Source of the DNA: DASRDU01 sp035560235
GTDB lineage: Bacteria > Acidobacteriota > Blastocatellia > RBC074
Length of the DNA: 64,000 bases
Direction of reading: 5' to 3'
Assembly (NCBI GenBank): GCA_035560235.1
Contig: DATMAG010000090.1
Span: 44,134 to 108,133, forward strand
Shown here in pieces: positions 44,833 through 52,900 of the stretch. Below the pieces are notes generated by a model. The model was not told the DNA's origin. It was given only the letters and a program-made list of their open reading frames with translations, and did not search any database. Each line of letters begins with the position of its first letter. Within the stretch, counting starts at the first letter, position 1. Made by a program: the position numbers and the translations under genes.

Positions 44833-46619
44833 CCGACCCCGTCGTGACAGATGAACCCATGACCAGTTTGCCCGCCGACATGCTCGACGATCATTCCGCC
44901 GCAGCCCGAACGGAGAAGGGGCCGCAGTCTGTCGGGGCGCAGCCCGCTGCCGGATCGGCGGTCAGCCCGCAGCCTTCGCCGCTCGACCGGCTCAACGAGC
45001 TGCGGCAACTGCTCTTTGGCAGCGAGCAACAGCAGCTGCAGCAGCTGCAGCACCGGCTTGACGATCCGCATCAGCACGCCACCGAAGTCAGCCGCGTGCT
45101 GCCCGGCGCAATCCGCCTGCGCGCGCAGCAGGACAAGCAGCTGACGACGGCGCTGACGCCGACGGTTGAGGATTCAATCGCCTCTTCGGTCAGAACGAAT
45201 CCGAAAAGGCTCTCCGATGCGCTCTATCCGATCATCGGCCCGGCCATTCGCGCGGCAGTGGCGCATACGCTCAGCAGCATGATCCAGTCGCTCAACGAAA
45301 CGCTCAACCGGAGCTTTTCGTGGCAGGGTCTGAAATGGCGCCTGGAAGCGTGGCGCACGGGCAAGCAGTTTGCCGAAGTCGTGCTCCTGCACACGCTGCT
45401 TTATCGCGTCGAGCAGGTCTTTCTGATTCATCGCGAAACCGGCCTGCTGCTGCAACAGGTTGTCGCGCCCGCTGTCACGGCACAGGATCCGCAGCTTGTT
45501 TCCGGCATGCTGACGGCGATTCAGGATTTCATCCGCGATTCCTTTTCGATGCAGCAGGGCGAAGCGCTCGCGACGCTCGAAATGGGACCGCTGCAGGTCT
45601 GGACTGAGCAGGGGCCGGAAGCCGTGCTTGCCGCTGTCATTCGCGGTGAAGCGCCCGAAGATCTGCGCGGTCTGCTTCAGGAAGTGCTCGAAAGAATTCA
45701 TCTCAACCACGCCGTCGAACTGAGCGATTTCAATGGCGACGCGACGCCCTTTGAAGCCAGCCGCCCGGAACTTGAACGCTGCCTGCAATCACAACTCGCA
45801 ACGGTCACGGCCAGGCAGGGGGAGATGAAAATCTCTCCGCTGCTCGTCGCCATTCCGCTGCTGCTGCTGCTGCTGTTCTGCTGGTGGATTTTCAGCTCGT
45901 GGCGTGAGGCACGCCGCTGGAACGAGTTCATCAGTCGCCTGAAAGCCGAACCAGGCATCGTCGTAATTGAAGCCGAACGACGCGGCGGGCAGTATTCCGT
46001 TTCAGGCCTGCGCGACCCGCTGGCTGCCGATCCGGCAGCCATGCTGAAAACAAGCCAGCTCGATGCGCAGCGGGTCGTCGGTCGCTGGCAGTCTTATCAG
46101 GATCTGTCGCCGCAGTTCGTTGAAGCCCGCGCGCGTGCGCTGCTGCAGCCGCCGCGCGACGTTTCGCTCAAACTTGAAGATGGCATTCTGAGCGTTTCAG
46201 GCCCGGTGCCGCTCGCGTGGGCCGAAACCGCCGCACAACAGGCGCGCTTCCTGCCCGGCTCGCCGGGCCTGAGAATTGACCACGCGGCGCAGGATGCGCT
46301 GATTGATTCGACTGTCTTTCAATTCCTGCCCGGGAGCGTCGAACTGACGCCGGGTCAGAACGGCGACCCCGGACGGGTGGCTGAAGCGCTGCGAATGATC
46401 CGTCTGTCAGCGGCCCTGCGGCGGGCGGAATGTTCGCTTCAACTCACCGGCAACGCCGATGAAACAGGCCCGGAAGCAATGAATCAGAAACTCCGCCGGC
46501 AGCGGGCGGAGAAGATTGCCGGACTGCTCCAGGCTCGCGGAGTTGAAATGCCTGTCAGAATCCTGGAGGGTCAGGCCAATTCGCGCACGGTGACGCTGCA
46601 CGTTGTGACTGACCACTGA
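44829..46619 (+). CDS. OmpA-like protein with large cytoplasmic N-terminal half and BON-like region
   Basis: 596 residues with a single membrane helix (about 336-353, LLVAIPLLLLLLFCWWIF). The N-terminal 330 residues lack a signal and should be cytoplasmic; they include RLDDPHQHATEVSRVLPGAI and WRTGKQFAEVVLLHTLLYRV segments. After the helix come a BON-like region (VSLKLEDGILSVSGPV) and an OmpA C-terminal-type domain with GNADETG and NQKLRRQRAEKI, the pattern that binds peptidoglycan. So it could tie a cytoplasmic platform to the cell wall. The ATG overlaps the previous stop. The last codons (VTDH and the TGA stop) resemble a heptad unit. Confidence 0.85.
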   Translation: MTDPVVTDEPMTSLPADMLDDHSAAARTEKGPQSVGAQPAAGSAVSPQPSPLDRLNELRQLLFGSEQQQLQQLQHRLDDPHQHATEVSRVLPGAIRLRAQQDKQLTTALTPTVEDSIASSVRTNPKRLSDALYPIIGPAIRAAVAHTLSSMIQSLNETLNRSFSWQGLKWRLEAWRTGKQFAEVVLLHTLLYRVEQVFLIHRETGLLLQQVVAPAVTAQDPQLVSGMLTAIQDFIRDSFSMQQGEALATLEMGPLQVWTEQGPEAVLAAVIRGEAPEDLRGLLQEVLERIHLNHAVELSDFNGDATPFEASRPELERCLQSQLATVTARQGEMKISPLLVAIPLLLLLLFCWWIFSSWREARRWNEFISRLKAEPGIVVIEAERRGGQYSVSGLRDPLAADPAAMLKTSQLDAQRVVGRWQSYQDLSPQFVEARARALLQPPRDVSLKLEDGILSVSGPVPLAWAETAAQQARFLPGSPGLRIDHAAQDALIDSTVFQFLPGSVELTPGQNGDPGRVAEALRMIRLSAALRRAECSLQLTGNADETGPEAMNQKLRRQRAEKIAGLLQARGVEMPVRILEGQANSRTVTLHVVTDH

Positions 46620-46784
46620 TCGGCGTTATCAGATCAGGCTTGAAACCAGCACAGCCGTTTCGCTGCAGTCCGGCAATCAGCCGGATTGCCGTCTGCGGGG
46701 GACACTGCTCCCGCCGAGATTCCGGATTACCAGTCGCCGGCACTCTGACGGATTGCCGGACATCAGGCAGAAAGGATTCCACGT
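46620..46784. promoter_or_regulatory. Leader of the GTPase gene with repeated CGGCAATC/GATTGCCG motif
   Basis: Within 165 bases the 8-base motif occurs as CGGCAATC (about 46672), GATTGCCG (about 46684) forming an inverted pair with a five-base loop, and again as GATTGCCG (about 46752). It may be an operator or an RNA hairpin separating the OmpA and GTPase genes. Confidence 0.4.
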
Positions 46785-47282
46785 TTGATTCAGAAGAAGA
46801 TCTGCATGCTTGGAACTTTTGCGGTTGGCAAGACCAGCCTTGTGGCGCGCTTTGTCAAAAGCATCTTTTCGGAAAAATATCACACGACCGTCGGCGTCAA
46901 GATTGACAAGAAGACGGTCACGGCTGGCGATCAGGAAGTCACGCTCGTGTTGTGGGACATTCACGGCGAGGATGAATTCCAGAAGATTCGCCAGTCCTAT
47001 CTCCGCGGCACTTCCGGGTACCTGCTGGTTGCGGATGGCACGCGCCGCCCGACGCTCGAACTGGCGGTGGCCCTGCAGCAGAACGTCGAAGGCATTGTCG
47101 GCAAAGTGCCATTCATTCTGCTCCTCAACAAGTGCGATCTGACCGAGGAATGGGAGATCGATGAGGCCGCGATTGAAGCGCTCAGAACCAGCGGCTGGAC
47201 AGTTATCAGAACCAGCGCCAAAACCGGCCAGGGAGTCGAAGAAGCCTTCACCACCCTGACCCGCAGCATGCTGGAGGCATAG
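46785..47282 (+). CDS. Ras/Rab-like small GTPase
   Basis: A 165-residue GTPase with all five G motifs at Ras-like positions: G1 GTFAVGKTS (10-18), G2 Thr35 in HTTVGVK, G3 WDIHGEDE (56-63), G4 NKCD (114-117), G5 TSAK (142-145). The G3 loop differs from the usual WDTAGQE: position 59 is His rather than Ala and position 61 is Glu rather than Gln. There is no C-terminal Cys for lipid attachment. The start is read as TTG at 46785 (AAAGGA eight bases upstream), because the next ATG would delete the first beta strand. It lies between the OmpA-like protein and a histidine kinase, starting nine bases before the latter, so it is likely a switch coupling the two; that is inference. Confidence 0.9.
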   Translation: MIQKKICMLGTFAVGKTSLVARFVKSIFSEKYHTTVGVKIDKKTVTAGDQEVTLVLWDIHGEDEFQKIRQSYLRGTSGYLLVADGTRRPTLELAVALQQNVEGIVGKVPFILLLNKCDLTEEWEIDEAAIEALRTSGWTVIRTSAKTGQGVEEAFTTLTRSMLEA

Positions 47283-47291
47283 TTCACTCCG

Positions 47292-49592
47292 ATGTATCTG
47301 CTCAAGTCAGACCTGCCGCCGACGGTCCTGGTCTATCTCAGCGAACTCAATCTCAAGTCACAGTCGCCTGCCTGGATGATGCTCGGAGAAGACCTGACGC
47401 TGAAACAGTACGGCGGCAATCTGGCCTATTACGGCATAGACGGTCTCAAGCCCGGCGTTGACGCGGCTGAACAGTTGCGCTTTCTGACCGGTCTGCTGCC
47501 GGTTGACGACGAACCGGTGGAACTGCCGTGCGTCGAAACCGATTCGGGCATTTACGCCGACATTCACATCTGGCTGGCCTTCGGCTTCACCTGGGTGCTG
47601 CTCGTGGATACGACGACGCACGCGCTCGAATACCGCCGGATGCAGCAGCGCGGCAATGAACTGAGTCTGCTCAATCAGCAGCAGGCGCGCACGCTGACGC
47701 ACGAATTCGTCAACGAACTCTTCACCGGCCTTGAAGTCGTCGCGCTTGAAGCGCTCGCTGACGGCTCGCTGAATCTGGTCAGCCGCCTGCCGGACTGGTT
47801 TGCGCAGATCTGGCCTGAAGCCGTCGCGGGCCTCAGCCGGACCTCGCTTGGCGAACGCTTCCCGTTTCTCGCCAACTTCCTGGTTGATGCCGAGGAGTTC
47901 TGGCAGGGCCGCAAACCCGGCAGACTGAAATCCGGCCTCTGGATTGACCTCAACACGGCGGGCAGCGAGTGCCAGCTTGAGGCCTCGGCCATCTGCCTGC
48001 GCCAGACGCGGCTGCTGCTGATTGAATCCGGCAGCCTCGCGGATCAGGAGATGCAGGCAATTCTGCAGAAGGCGCGGGAAACCATTCTCAGTTACCATCG
48101 CCTGACCCGCACCGAAGCCGCGCTGCGACGCAGCGAGGAACGCAACAAGGCACTGCTCGAGGCGCTGCCGGATGTGATGGTGCTGACCGATCATCAGGGC
48201 AACCTGACCGATTACAAAGCGCGGCCTGGCCACAAATGGCACGCGCCGGAAAATTTTCAGCAGTATAACCTGACTGAACTGCTCGACCCCGAAATCGCCG
48301 CCCTCGCCCGGCAGCATATGCAGCAGGCGCGACAGACCGGCGAAATCCAGGTTTACGAATATCAGACCCGGATCAACGGTGAGCCGGAGCCGGTCGCCTT
48401 CGAAGCCCGCGTCGTCAGGTGCGGCGAGCGGGAACTGCTCTCGATCATCCGCGATGTCACCGAGCGCCGCCGCGTCGAAGAGGCCGAGCTGGTTCAGCGC
48501 AGCGAAGAGTATTTCCGCTCGCTGATCGAAAACAGTTCGGACATCATCGTTGTGGTCAACGCCGATGCCACAGTACGTTATGAAACGCCTTCGATGAAAC
48601 GGATTCTCGGCCACGACCCGGCGGAGCGGATCGGGCGGAGCGCATTCGACCTTATTCACCCTGACGATCAGGCCGAGGCCCGGGAATATTTTCGCCGCGT
48701 CCTCGAACAGCGCGCGACCGATCCGGCAGAGAATGTCGTTGAAATCGAAGTGCGGGTCAGACATCGCAACGGTGGCTGGCGCTGGGTTGGCGGAATCGTC
48801 AAAAACCTGCTCGACGTGCCGCAGATTGCGGGGCTGGTGCTGACCTTTCACGACATCACCGAGCGCCGCCTGGCCGAAGCTGAAAAGGCCAGACTGCAGG
48901 CTTCGCTGCACCGCAGCGAAACGCTGGCCGCGATGGGTTCGCTCGTCGCCGGGGTGGCGCACGAAGTTCGCAATCCGCTTTTCAGCATTTCAGCGACGCT
49001 TGATGCCTTTGAAGCGCGCCACGGCCAGAAGGGCGATCATCAGCAGTATGTCAGCGTGCTGCGCGGCGAAGTTGATCGGCTCAGCAAACTCATGCAGGAT
49101 CTGCTGCAGTACGGCAAACACGCTGCGCCTGAGCTGACTGAAACCTCGCTGAATGAAGTCGTCAGTCAGGCCCTTGAGTCCTGTCAGGCGCTGGCGCAGC
49201 AGGCAGGCTGCCGCGTCACCAGTCAGATTGCGGAAGACTTCAGGCTGATGGCAGACCGCGAGCAGTTGCAGCAGGTCTTTCAGAACCTGATTGACAATGC
49301 GCTGCGCCATTCGCCGTCCGGCGGGACGGTGGTCGTGTCAGCCGCAGCATTCGATCACGCGGGCGAACCCTGGCTCAGTTGCAGCGTCAGGGACAACGGC
49401 CCCGGATTCCCGGCAGAGTTTATTGACAAGGTCTTTGAGCCTTTCTTTTCGCGCCGTCGCGGCGGCACAGGCCTGGGCCTCTCCATCGTGCAACGCATCA
49501 TCGAGGGACACGGCGGCGAAGTGACCGCTGCCAATCCGTCCGAAGGTGGCGCGGTCGTCACAGTGAAACTGCCTGTGCGGAAACAATCCTGA
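47292..49592 (+). CDS. PAS-domain histidine kinase with an unusual N-terminal domain
   Basis: 766 residues with no membrane helix, so cytoplasmic. The N-terminal 280 residues form an uncharacterised region (SPAWMMLGEDLTLKQYGGN, YADIHIWLAFGFTWVLLVDT) that recalls the front part of some cyanobacterial cyclases and kinases encoded beside small GTPases; this is a recollection, not a search. Two PAS domains follow (about 285-390 and 405-535), then HisKA with GVAHEVRNP (His557) and HATPase with NLIDNALRHSP and GTGLGLSIV. The gene starts nine bases after the GTPase stop, so the N-terminal domain may bind the GTPase. Its probable partner is the sigma-54 regulator 170 bases downstream. Confidence 0.9.
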   Translation: MYLLKSDLPPTVLVYLSELNLKSQSPAWMMLGEDLTLKQYGGNLAYYGIDGLKPGVDAAEQLRFLTGLLPVDDEPVELPCVETDSGIYADIHIWLAFGFTWVLLVDTTTHALEYRRMQQRGNELSLLNQQQARTLTHEFVNELFTGLEVVALEALADGSLNLVSRLPDWFAQIWPEAVAGLSRTSLGERFPFLANFLVDAEEFWQGRKPGRLKSGLWIDLNTAGSECQLEASAICLRQTRLLLIESGSLADQEMQAILQKARETILSYHRLTRTEAALRRSEERNKALLEALPDVMVLTDHQGNLTDYKARPGHKWHAPENFQQYNLTELLDPEIAALARQHMQQARQTGEIQVYEYQTRINGEPEPVAFEARVVRCGERELLSIIRDVTERRRVEEAELVQRSEEYFRSLIENSSDIIVVVNADATVRYETPSMKRILGHDPAERIGRSAFDLIHPDDQAEAREYFRRVLEQRATDPAENVVEIEVRVRHRNGGWRWVGGIVKNLLDVPQIAGLVLTFHDITERRLAEAEKARLQASLHRSETLAAMGSLVAGVAHEVRNPLFSISATLDAFEARHGQKGDHQQYVSVLRGEVDRLSKLMQDLLQYGKHAAPELTETSLNEVVSQALESCQALAQQAGCRVTSQIAEDFRLMADREQLQQVFQNLIDNALRHSPSGGTVVVSAAAFDHAGEPWLSCSVRDNGPGFPAEFIDKVFEPFFSRRRGGTGLGLSIVQRIIEGHGGEVTAANPSEGGAVVTVKLPVRKQS

Positions 49593-49764
49593 TATTCGAC
49601 AAGCTGACAGTCTGCCGGTTTCATCCGGCAAGCTCGTCCTGAAGGTCAGTGGCAGGTTGACAGCTGTTCGGCGCCTTTTCTGCGCATTCAGCTCAGCAGT
49701 CAGTGACTGGCTGGCAGATCGTCGAACATCGCTCGAATCAACCCTGCCCACGGTTTGCAGAATA

Positions 49765-51105
49765 ATGGCCAGAAATCGAATCCTGATTGTGGATGATGAA
49801 GTCGGCATCCGGTTCGGAGTGCGCGACTTTCTCAGGTCCGGCGGTTACGAAGTCGTTGAAGCCGCTTCGTGCCGCGAGGCGCTTGAGCATTTCCAGTCAG
49901 CCTGTCCCGATGCGGCAATCATTGACTATCAGCTGCCCGACGGAACGGCGCTCGAACTGCTGCCGAACCTCAAAGGCACTTCACCTGAAACGCCCGTCAT
50001 AGTGCTGACCGGACACGGTTCGATTGATCTGGCAGTCCGCGCAATCAAGGAGGGCGCCGATCACTTTCTGACCAAACCGGTCGCGCTGCCCGCGCTGCTG
50101 ACAATTCTCGAACGGCTGCTTGAAAATCAGCGCACCCGTCAGAAACAACTCGCTGGCAGAACCCGCCAGGCGCGCAAGGTCCTTGATCCGTTCATCGGCG
50201 CTTCGACCGCCATTCGCCAGCTTGCCGAGCAGGCGCAGCGCATCGCGGCGACCGAACGACCGGTGCTGATTCAGGGCGAAACCGGCAGCGGCAAGGGCGT
50301 GCTGGCGCGCTGGCTGCATAACAACAGCCCGCGCGCCGAAGAAACCTTCGTTGATCTCAACTGCGCCGGCCTCGCGCGCGAGTTTCTCGAAACCGAACTC
50401 TTCGGGCACGAGAAGGGGGCCTTTACCGGCGCGATTGCGAGCAAGATGGGGCTGCTCGAAGTGGCGCATCGCGGAACGGTTTTTCTCGATGAGATTGGCG
50501 ATATGGATCAGGCCGTGCAGCCCGCGATGCTCAAGGTCCTTGAGGACCGCCGCTTCCGTCGCCTCGGTGAAGTGCGCGACCGTGAGGTTGACATCCGGCT
50601 GATTGCAGCCACACATCAGGATCTGTCGCTGCTGGTGCGCGAAAAGAAATTTCGCAGCGACCTTTATTACCGCATCAGCACCATTCCGCTGCACCTCCCG
50701 CCACTGCGCGAACGCCGCGAAGACATCCCGCTCATCGCCCGACAGTTGCTGACCAGTCTTGCCGCCGAACTCGGGCGTGGCCAGATCGAGCTTGAAGTCC
50801 CGGCCGTCCGAGCTTTGCAGTCTTATTCGTGGCCTGGCAACATCCGCGAACTGCGCAATGTCCTGGAACACGCGGTCATCCTCAGCGACCGCAACTCGAT
50901 TACGCCGCAGGATCTGCGTTTCGCCATTCTTCGTGACGAAAGCGGAGCGTCTTATGACACGGCGCTGTCACTACTGGAAGTTGAAAAGCGTCACATCGCC
51001 CGCGTCCTGCAGGAAGAAGGTGGTCACGTCGAACGCGCTGCGGCGAGACTCGGCATCCCTCGCAGTTCCCTTTATCAGAAGCTCAGGAAATTTCAGATCG
51101 TCTGA
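49765..51105 (+). CDS. Sigma-54-dependent response regulator (NtrC type)
   Basis: 446 residues: receiver with Asp54 (IIDYQLPD), AAA+ domain with GETGSGKG Walker A, GAFTGA sigma-54 loop near 219 and GTVFLDEIGD Walker B, and a C-terminal Fis-type HTH (RAAARLGIPRSSLYQKLRK). ATG at 49765 gives the natural MARNRILIVDDE start; a longer reading adds only a non-conserved leader. It should be the target of the PAS kinase upstream. A palindrome and -24/-12 promoter follow its stop codon, so the receiver/EAL genes are probably under its control. Confidence 0.93.
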   Translation: MARNRILIVDDEVGIRFGVRDFLRSGGYEVVEAASCREALEHFQSACPDAAIIDYQLPDGTALELLPNLKGTSPETPVIVLTGHGSIDLAVRAIKEGADHFLTKPVALPALLTILERLLENQRTRQKQLAGRTRQARKVLDPFIGASTAIRQLAEQAQRIAATERPVLIQGETGSGKGVLARWLHNNSPRAEETFVDLNCAGLAREFLETELFGHEKGAFTGAIASKMGLLEVAHRGTVFLDEIGDMDQAVQPAMLKVLEDRRFRRLGEVRDREVDIRLIAATHQDLSLLVREKKFRSDLYYRISTIPLHLPPLRERREDIPLIARQLLTSLAAELGRGQIELEVPAVRALQSYSWPGNIRELRNVLEHAVILSDRNSITPQDLRFAILRDESGASYDTALSLLEVEKRHIARVLQEEGGHVERAAARLGIPRSSLYQKLRKFQIV

Positions 51106-51113
51106 ACGGGCGA

Positions 51114-51128
51114 GTCTGAATCTCAGAC
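51114..51128. promoter_or_regulatory. Palindrome, candidate activator site (UAS)
   Basis: GTCTGA-ATC-TCAGAC has the same half-sites as the 30480 palindrome. A further palindrome TTCAGA-TCG-TCTGAA lies at about 51092-51106 across the end of the regulator gene. Centre is about 112 bases upstream of the -24 GG. Confidence 0.6.
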
Positions 51129-51231
51129 ATTTTTCTGAAAGCTGGAAAACTGCCCGGCAGGCAATTCCACGCGAAAAACGTAACCCGCCTTGTTTCACCA
51201 CTTAGTCTTTCAGGGCCTGTGTCTGACGCTG

Positions 51232-51246
51232 TGGCATCGCGTTTGC
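51232..51246 (+). promoter_or_regulatory. Sigma-54 promoter candidate
   Basis: TGGCATCGCGTTTGC matches TGGCA-N-TTGC with the GG and GC pairs ten bases apart. Transcription would begin near 51258, about 150 bases ahead of the receiver gene. The rest of the 300-base gap 51106-51405 holds the palindromes and no recognised gene. Confidence 0.72.
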
Positions 51247-51405
51247 ACATCAGCGATGTGTGATAAGGCGGCAGCCGGGTCAGCAGTCCCGGCCGGTTTA
51301 TCACGCAATCAGATCGTTGATGGCGAGGGATGATCTGGGGGGAATGTCCTTCGCCTCAGCGGTCTTTTCTTTTTCCGCGAAGTTTTCAAGGGCTGACTCA
51401 ATTGA

Positions 51406-51825
51406 ATGAAAGCCGTGCCCGGACCAGGAACGACACAACCTGCGCCGACAGCCATCCGCGAGGTGCTGATAGTGGATGACGAGGAACCCATTCGCTTCGC
51501 ACTCGGAGAGTATCTTTCGGGCAAAGGCCTGCAGGTGAGTTGCGCCGCCGAAGCCGCTGAGGCCGCGGCGCTCCTGTCAACGCATCAGTATTCAGTTGCC
51601 ATCGTTGATCTGCGCCTGTCGGGCAGTTACGGATTCGAGGGCCTGGAGGTCATTGCCGGGATTCGCGCCCGCTCTCCGCGTACTCGCACCGTGCTGCTGA
51701 GCGCCAATATCTCTGCGGAAGCCGAAAAGAAAGCAGTTGCCCTGGGCGTTGATGTCGTGCTGCAAAAGCCCGCCCCGCTGGCCGGAGTGGCTGAAATTGT
51801 TTTTGACCTGATTCGTTATCAGTAA
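51406..51825 (+). CDS. Single-domain response regulator
   Basis: A 139-residue receiver: acidic pair VDDEE, phosphoacceptor Asp68 in IVDLRLSG and Lys in VLQKPAP, without output domain. The first 15 residues (KAVPGPGTTQPAP) precede the fold; VPGPGT is coded by a dispersed repeat element also found near 41.34 kb, so the true start could be further in, but no better start was found. It is downstream of a sigma-54 promoter and nine bases ahead of the EAL-like gene, likely as one unit. Confidence 0.87.
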   Translation: MKAVPGPGTTQPAPTAIREVLIVDDEEPIRFALGEYLSGKGLQVSCAAEAAEAAALLSTHQYSVAIVDLRLSGSYGFEGLEVIAGIRARSPRTRTVLLSANISAEAEKKAVALGVDVVLQKPAPLAGVAEIVFDLIRYQ

Positions 51826-51833
51826 GCAGTCAG

Positions 51834-52637
51834 ATGAGAGCAGGAACGAAGTTGAGCAGTACACAATCATTACTGGACAGGATTCTTGAACCCGGTGGAT
51901 TGCGGGTGGCATACCAGCCGATCCTGAAACTGTCGGAAGGAAGACTGAAGACTTTTGCGCTGGAGTTTCTGATTCGCGGCCCGCACGAAACCAGTCTCGA
52001 AGAACCGCTGGTGCTTTTTGAGTATGCGCGGCAGAAACGCGCCGAGAATCTGGTTGACCGCGCCTGTCTGTCAACCATCCTTCAGGCGGCGGGCGAACTG
52101 ACAGCGCTTCATCAGATCACGGTCAACGTGCAGCCTGCGACCATCGGACGCGACGCCGACTTTCCCGAATTTCTCTTCAATCTGATGGAGATCAACCGGA
52201 TTCGCGCCTCTTCGCTGATTCTGGAGATCGCCGGACTGAACACTCCGTGGGACAGAAAAACCGCCTGCCCGTCTCTGCGCAGCCTCCGGGAACGAGGGGT
52301 CAGAATCGCGTTCTGCGGATTCGGAGGGCGGACTTCAAATTATCAGTTGTGGCTGGATTACGAGCCGGACTTCATCAAGCTTGATCCATACCTGGTCAGC
52401 GGGTCAGGCAGCGATCTGCGGCGGCGCGTGATGATGGAATCCTTCGCGCGCCTGGCGCAGCAGTTCAATCTCGGCCTGATTGCGGAAGGCATCGCGAATG
52501 TTTCCGATCTGGAAGCTGTCACAGAAACCGGAATCACTCTCCTGCAGGGCTTTTTGTGCGCCGGGGTTCAGCCTGTTGAGCTGCTGCCTGAGCTGCTGAC
52601 GAATAAGGATGCAAGGCTCTCTGCAAACATTATGTGA
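51834..52637 (+). CDS. Degenerate EAL-domain protein
   Basis: 267 residues, one EAL domain with no other module. Kept: EFLIR (for the EALLR signature), the Asn of VNVQP, the Lys of FIKLD and the AEG triplet. Lost: the metal-binding pair of the DDFG loop reads CGFG, the second Glu of EITE reads Gly (EIAG), and the Glu of EGVE reads Ala (EGIA). The canonical c-di-GMP phosphodiesterase needs these residues, so hydrolysis is unlikely; it may bind nucleotide or act by protein contact. It probably works with the receiver protein encoded nine bases upstream, at the end of the signalling block. Confidence 0.85.
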   Translation: MRAGTKLSSTQSLLDRILEPGGLRVAYQPILKLSEGRLKTFALEFLIRGPHETSLEEPLVLFEYARQKRAENLVDRACLSTILQAAGELTALHQITVNVQPATIGRDADFPEFLFNLMEINRIRASSLILEIAGLNTPWDRKTACPSLRSLRERGVRIAFCGFGGRTSNYQLWLDYEPDFIKLDPYLVSGSGSDLRRRVMMESFARLAQQFNLGLIAEGIANVSDLEAVTETGITLLQGFLCAGVQPVELLPELLTNKDARLSANIM

Positions 52638-52651
52638 AGGTGTGGAAAGTG

Positions 52652-52751
52652 CCCGGTCTTCAGGCTGCAGACTTCGCGTCAGTCCCCTGACTGACCGATG
52701 CGCTGAGCCGATTTTGGGGGGTTGGCCAGCGCCGGCAGCCTGAAGGCCGGG
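52652..52751. repeat. Long-range inverted repeat after the EAL-like gene
   Basis: CCCGGTCTTCAGGCTGC (52652-52668) pairs at 16 of 17 positions with bases 52735-52751. A nested GTCAG-TCCCC-TGAC hairpin is in the loop. It may mark the end of the block; there is no T tract after it. The rest of 52638-52900 shows no gene. Confidence 0.5.
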
Positions 52752-52900
52752 TTCTTTCCGCACCCGCGTGAGACTGAGCGCGAGGAAGATACCTGCGTCG
52801 CGTGGCCGGATGCTGTAAAAGGAAATCAGGAGTTACTTCCGTCAGATGAGGTGTGAGTCTGTGTGAAGTTCAGCAAGTCGTCCTCAGCCGTTTTTCTGCT

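Noticed and set aside
47358..48962. Long minus-strand open frame opposite the PAS kinase gene
   Set aside because: Shadow of a strongly supported kinase gene; no motif and no ribosome site.
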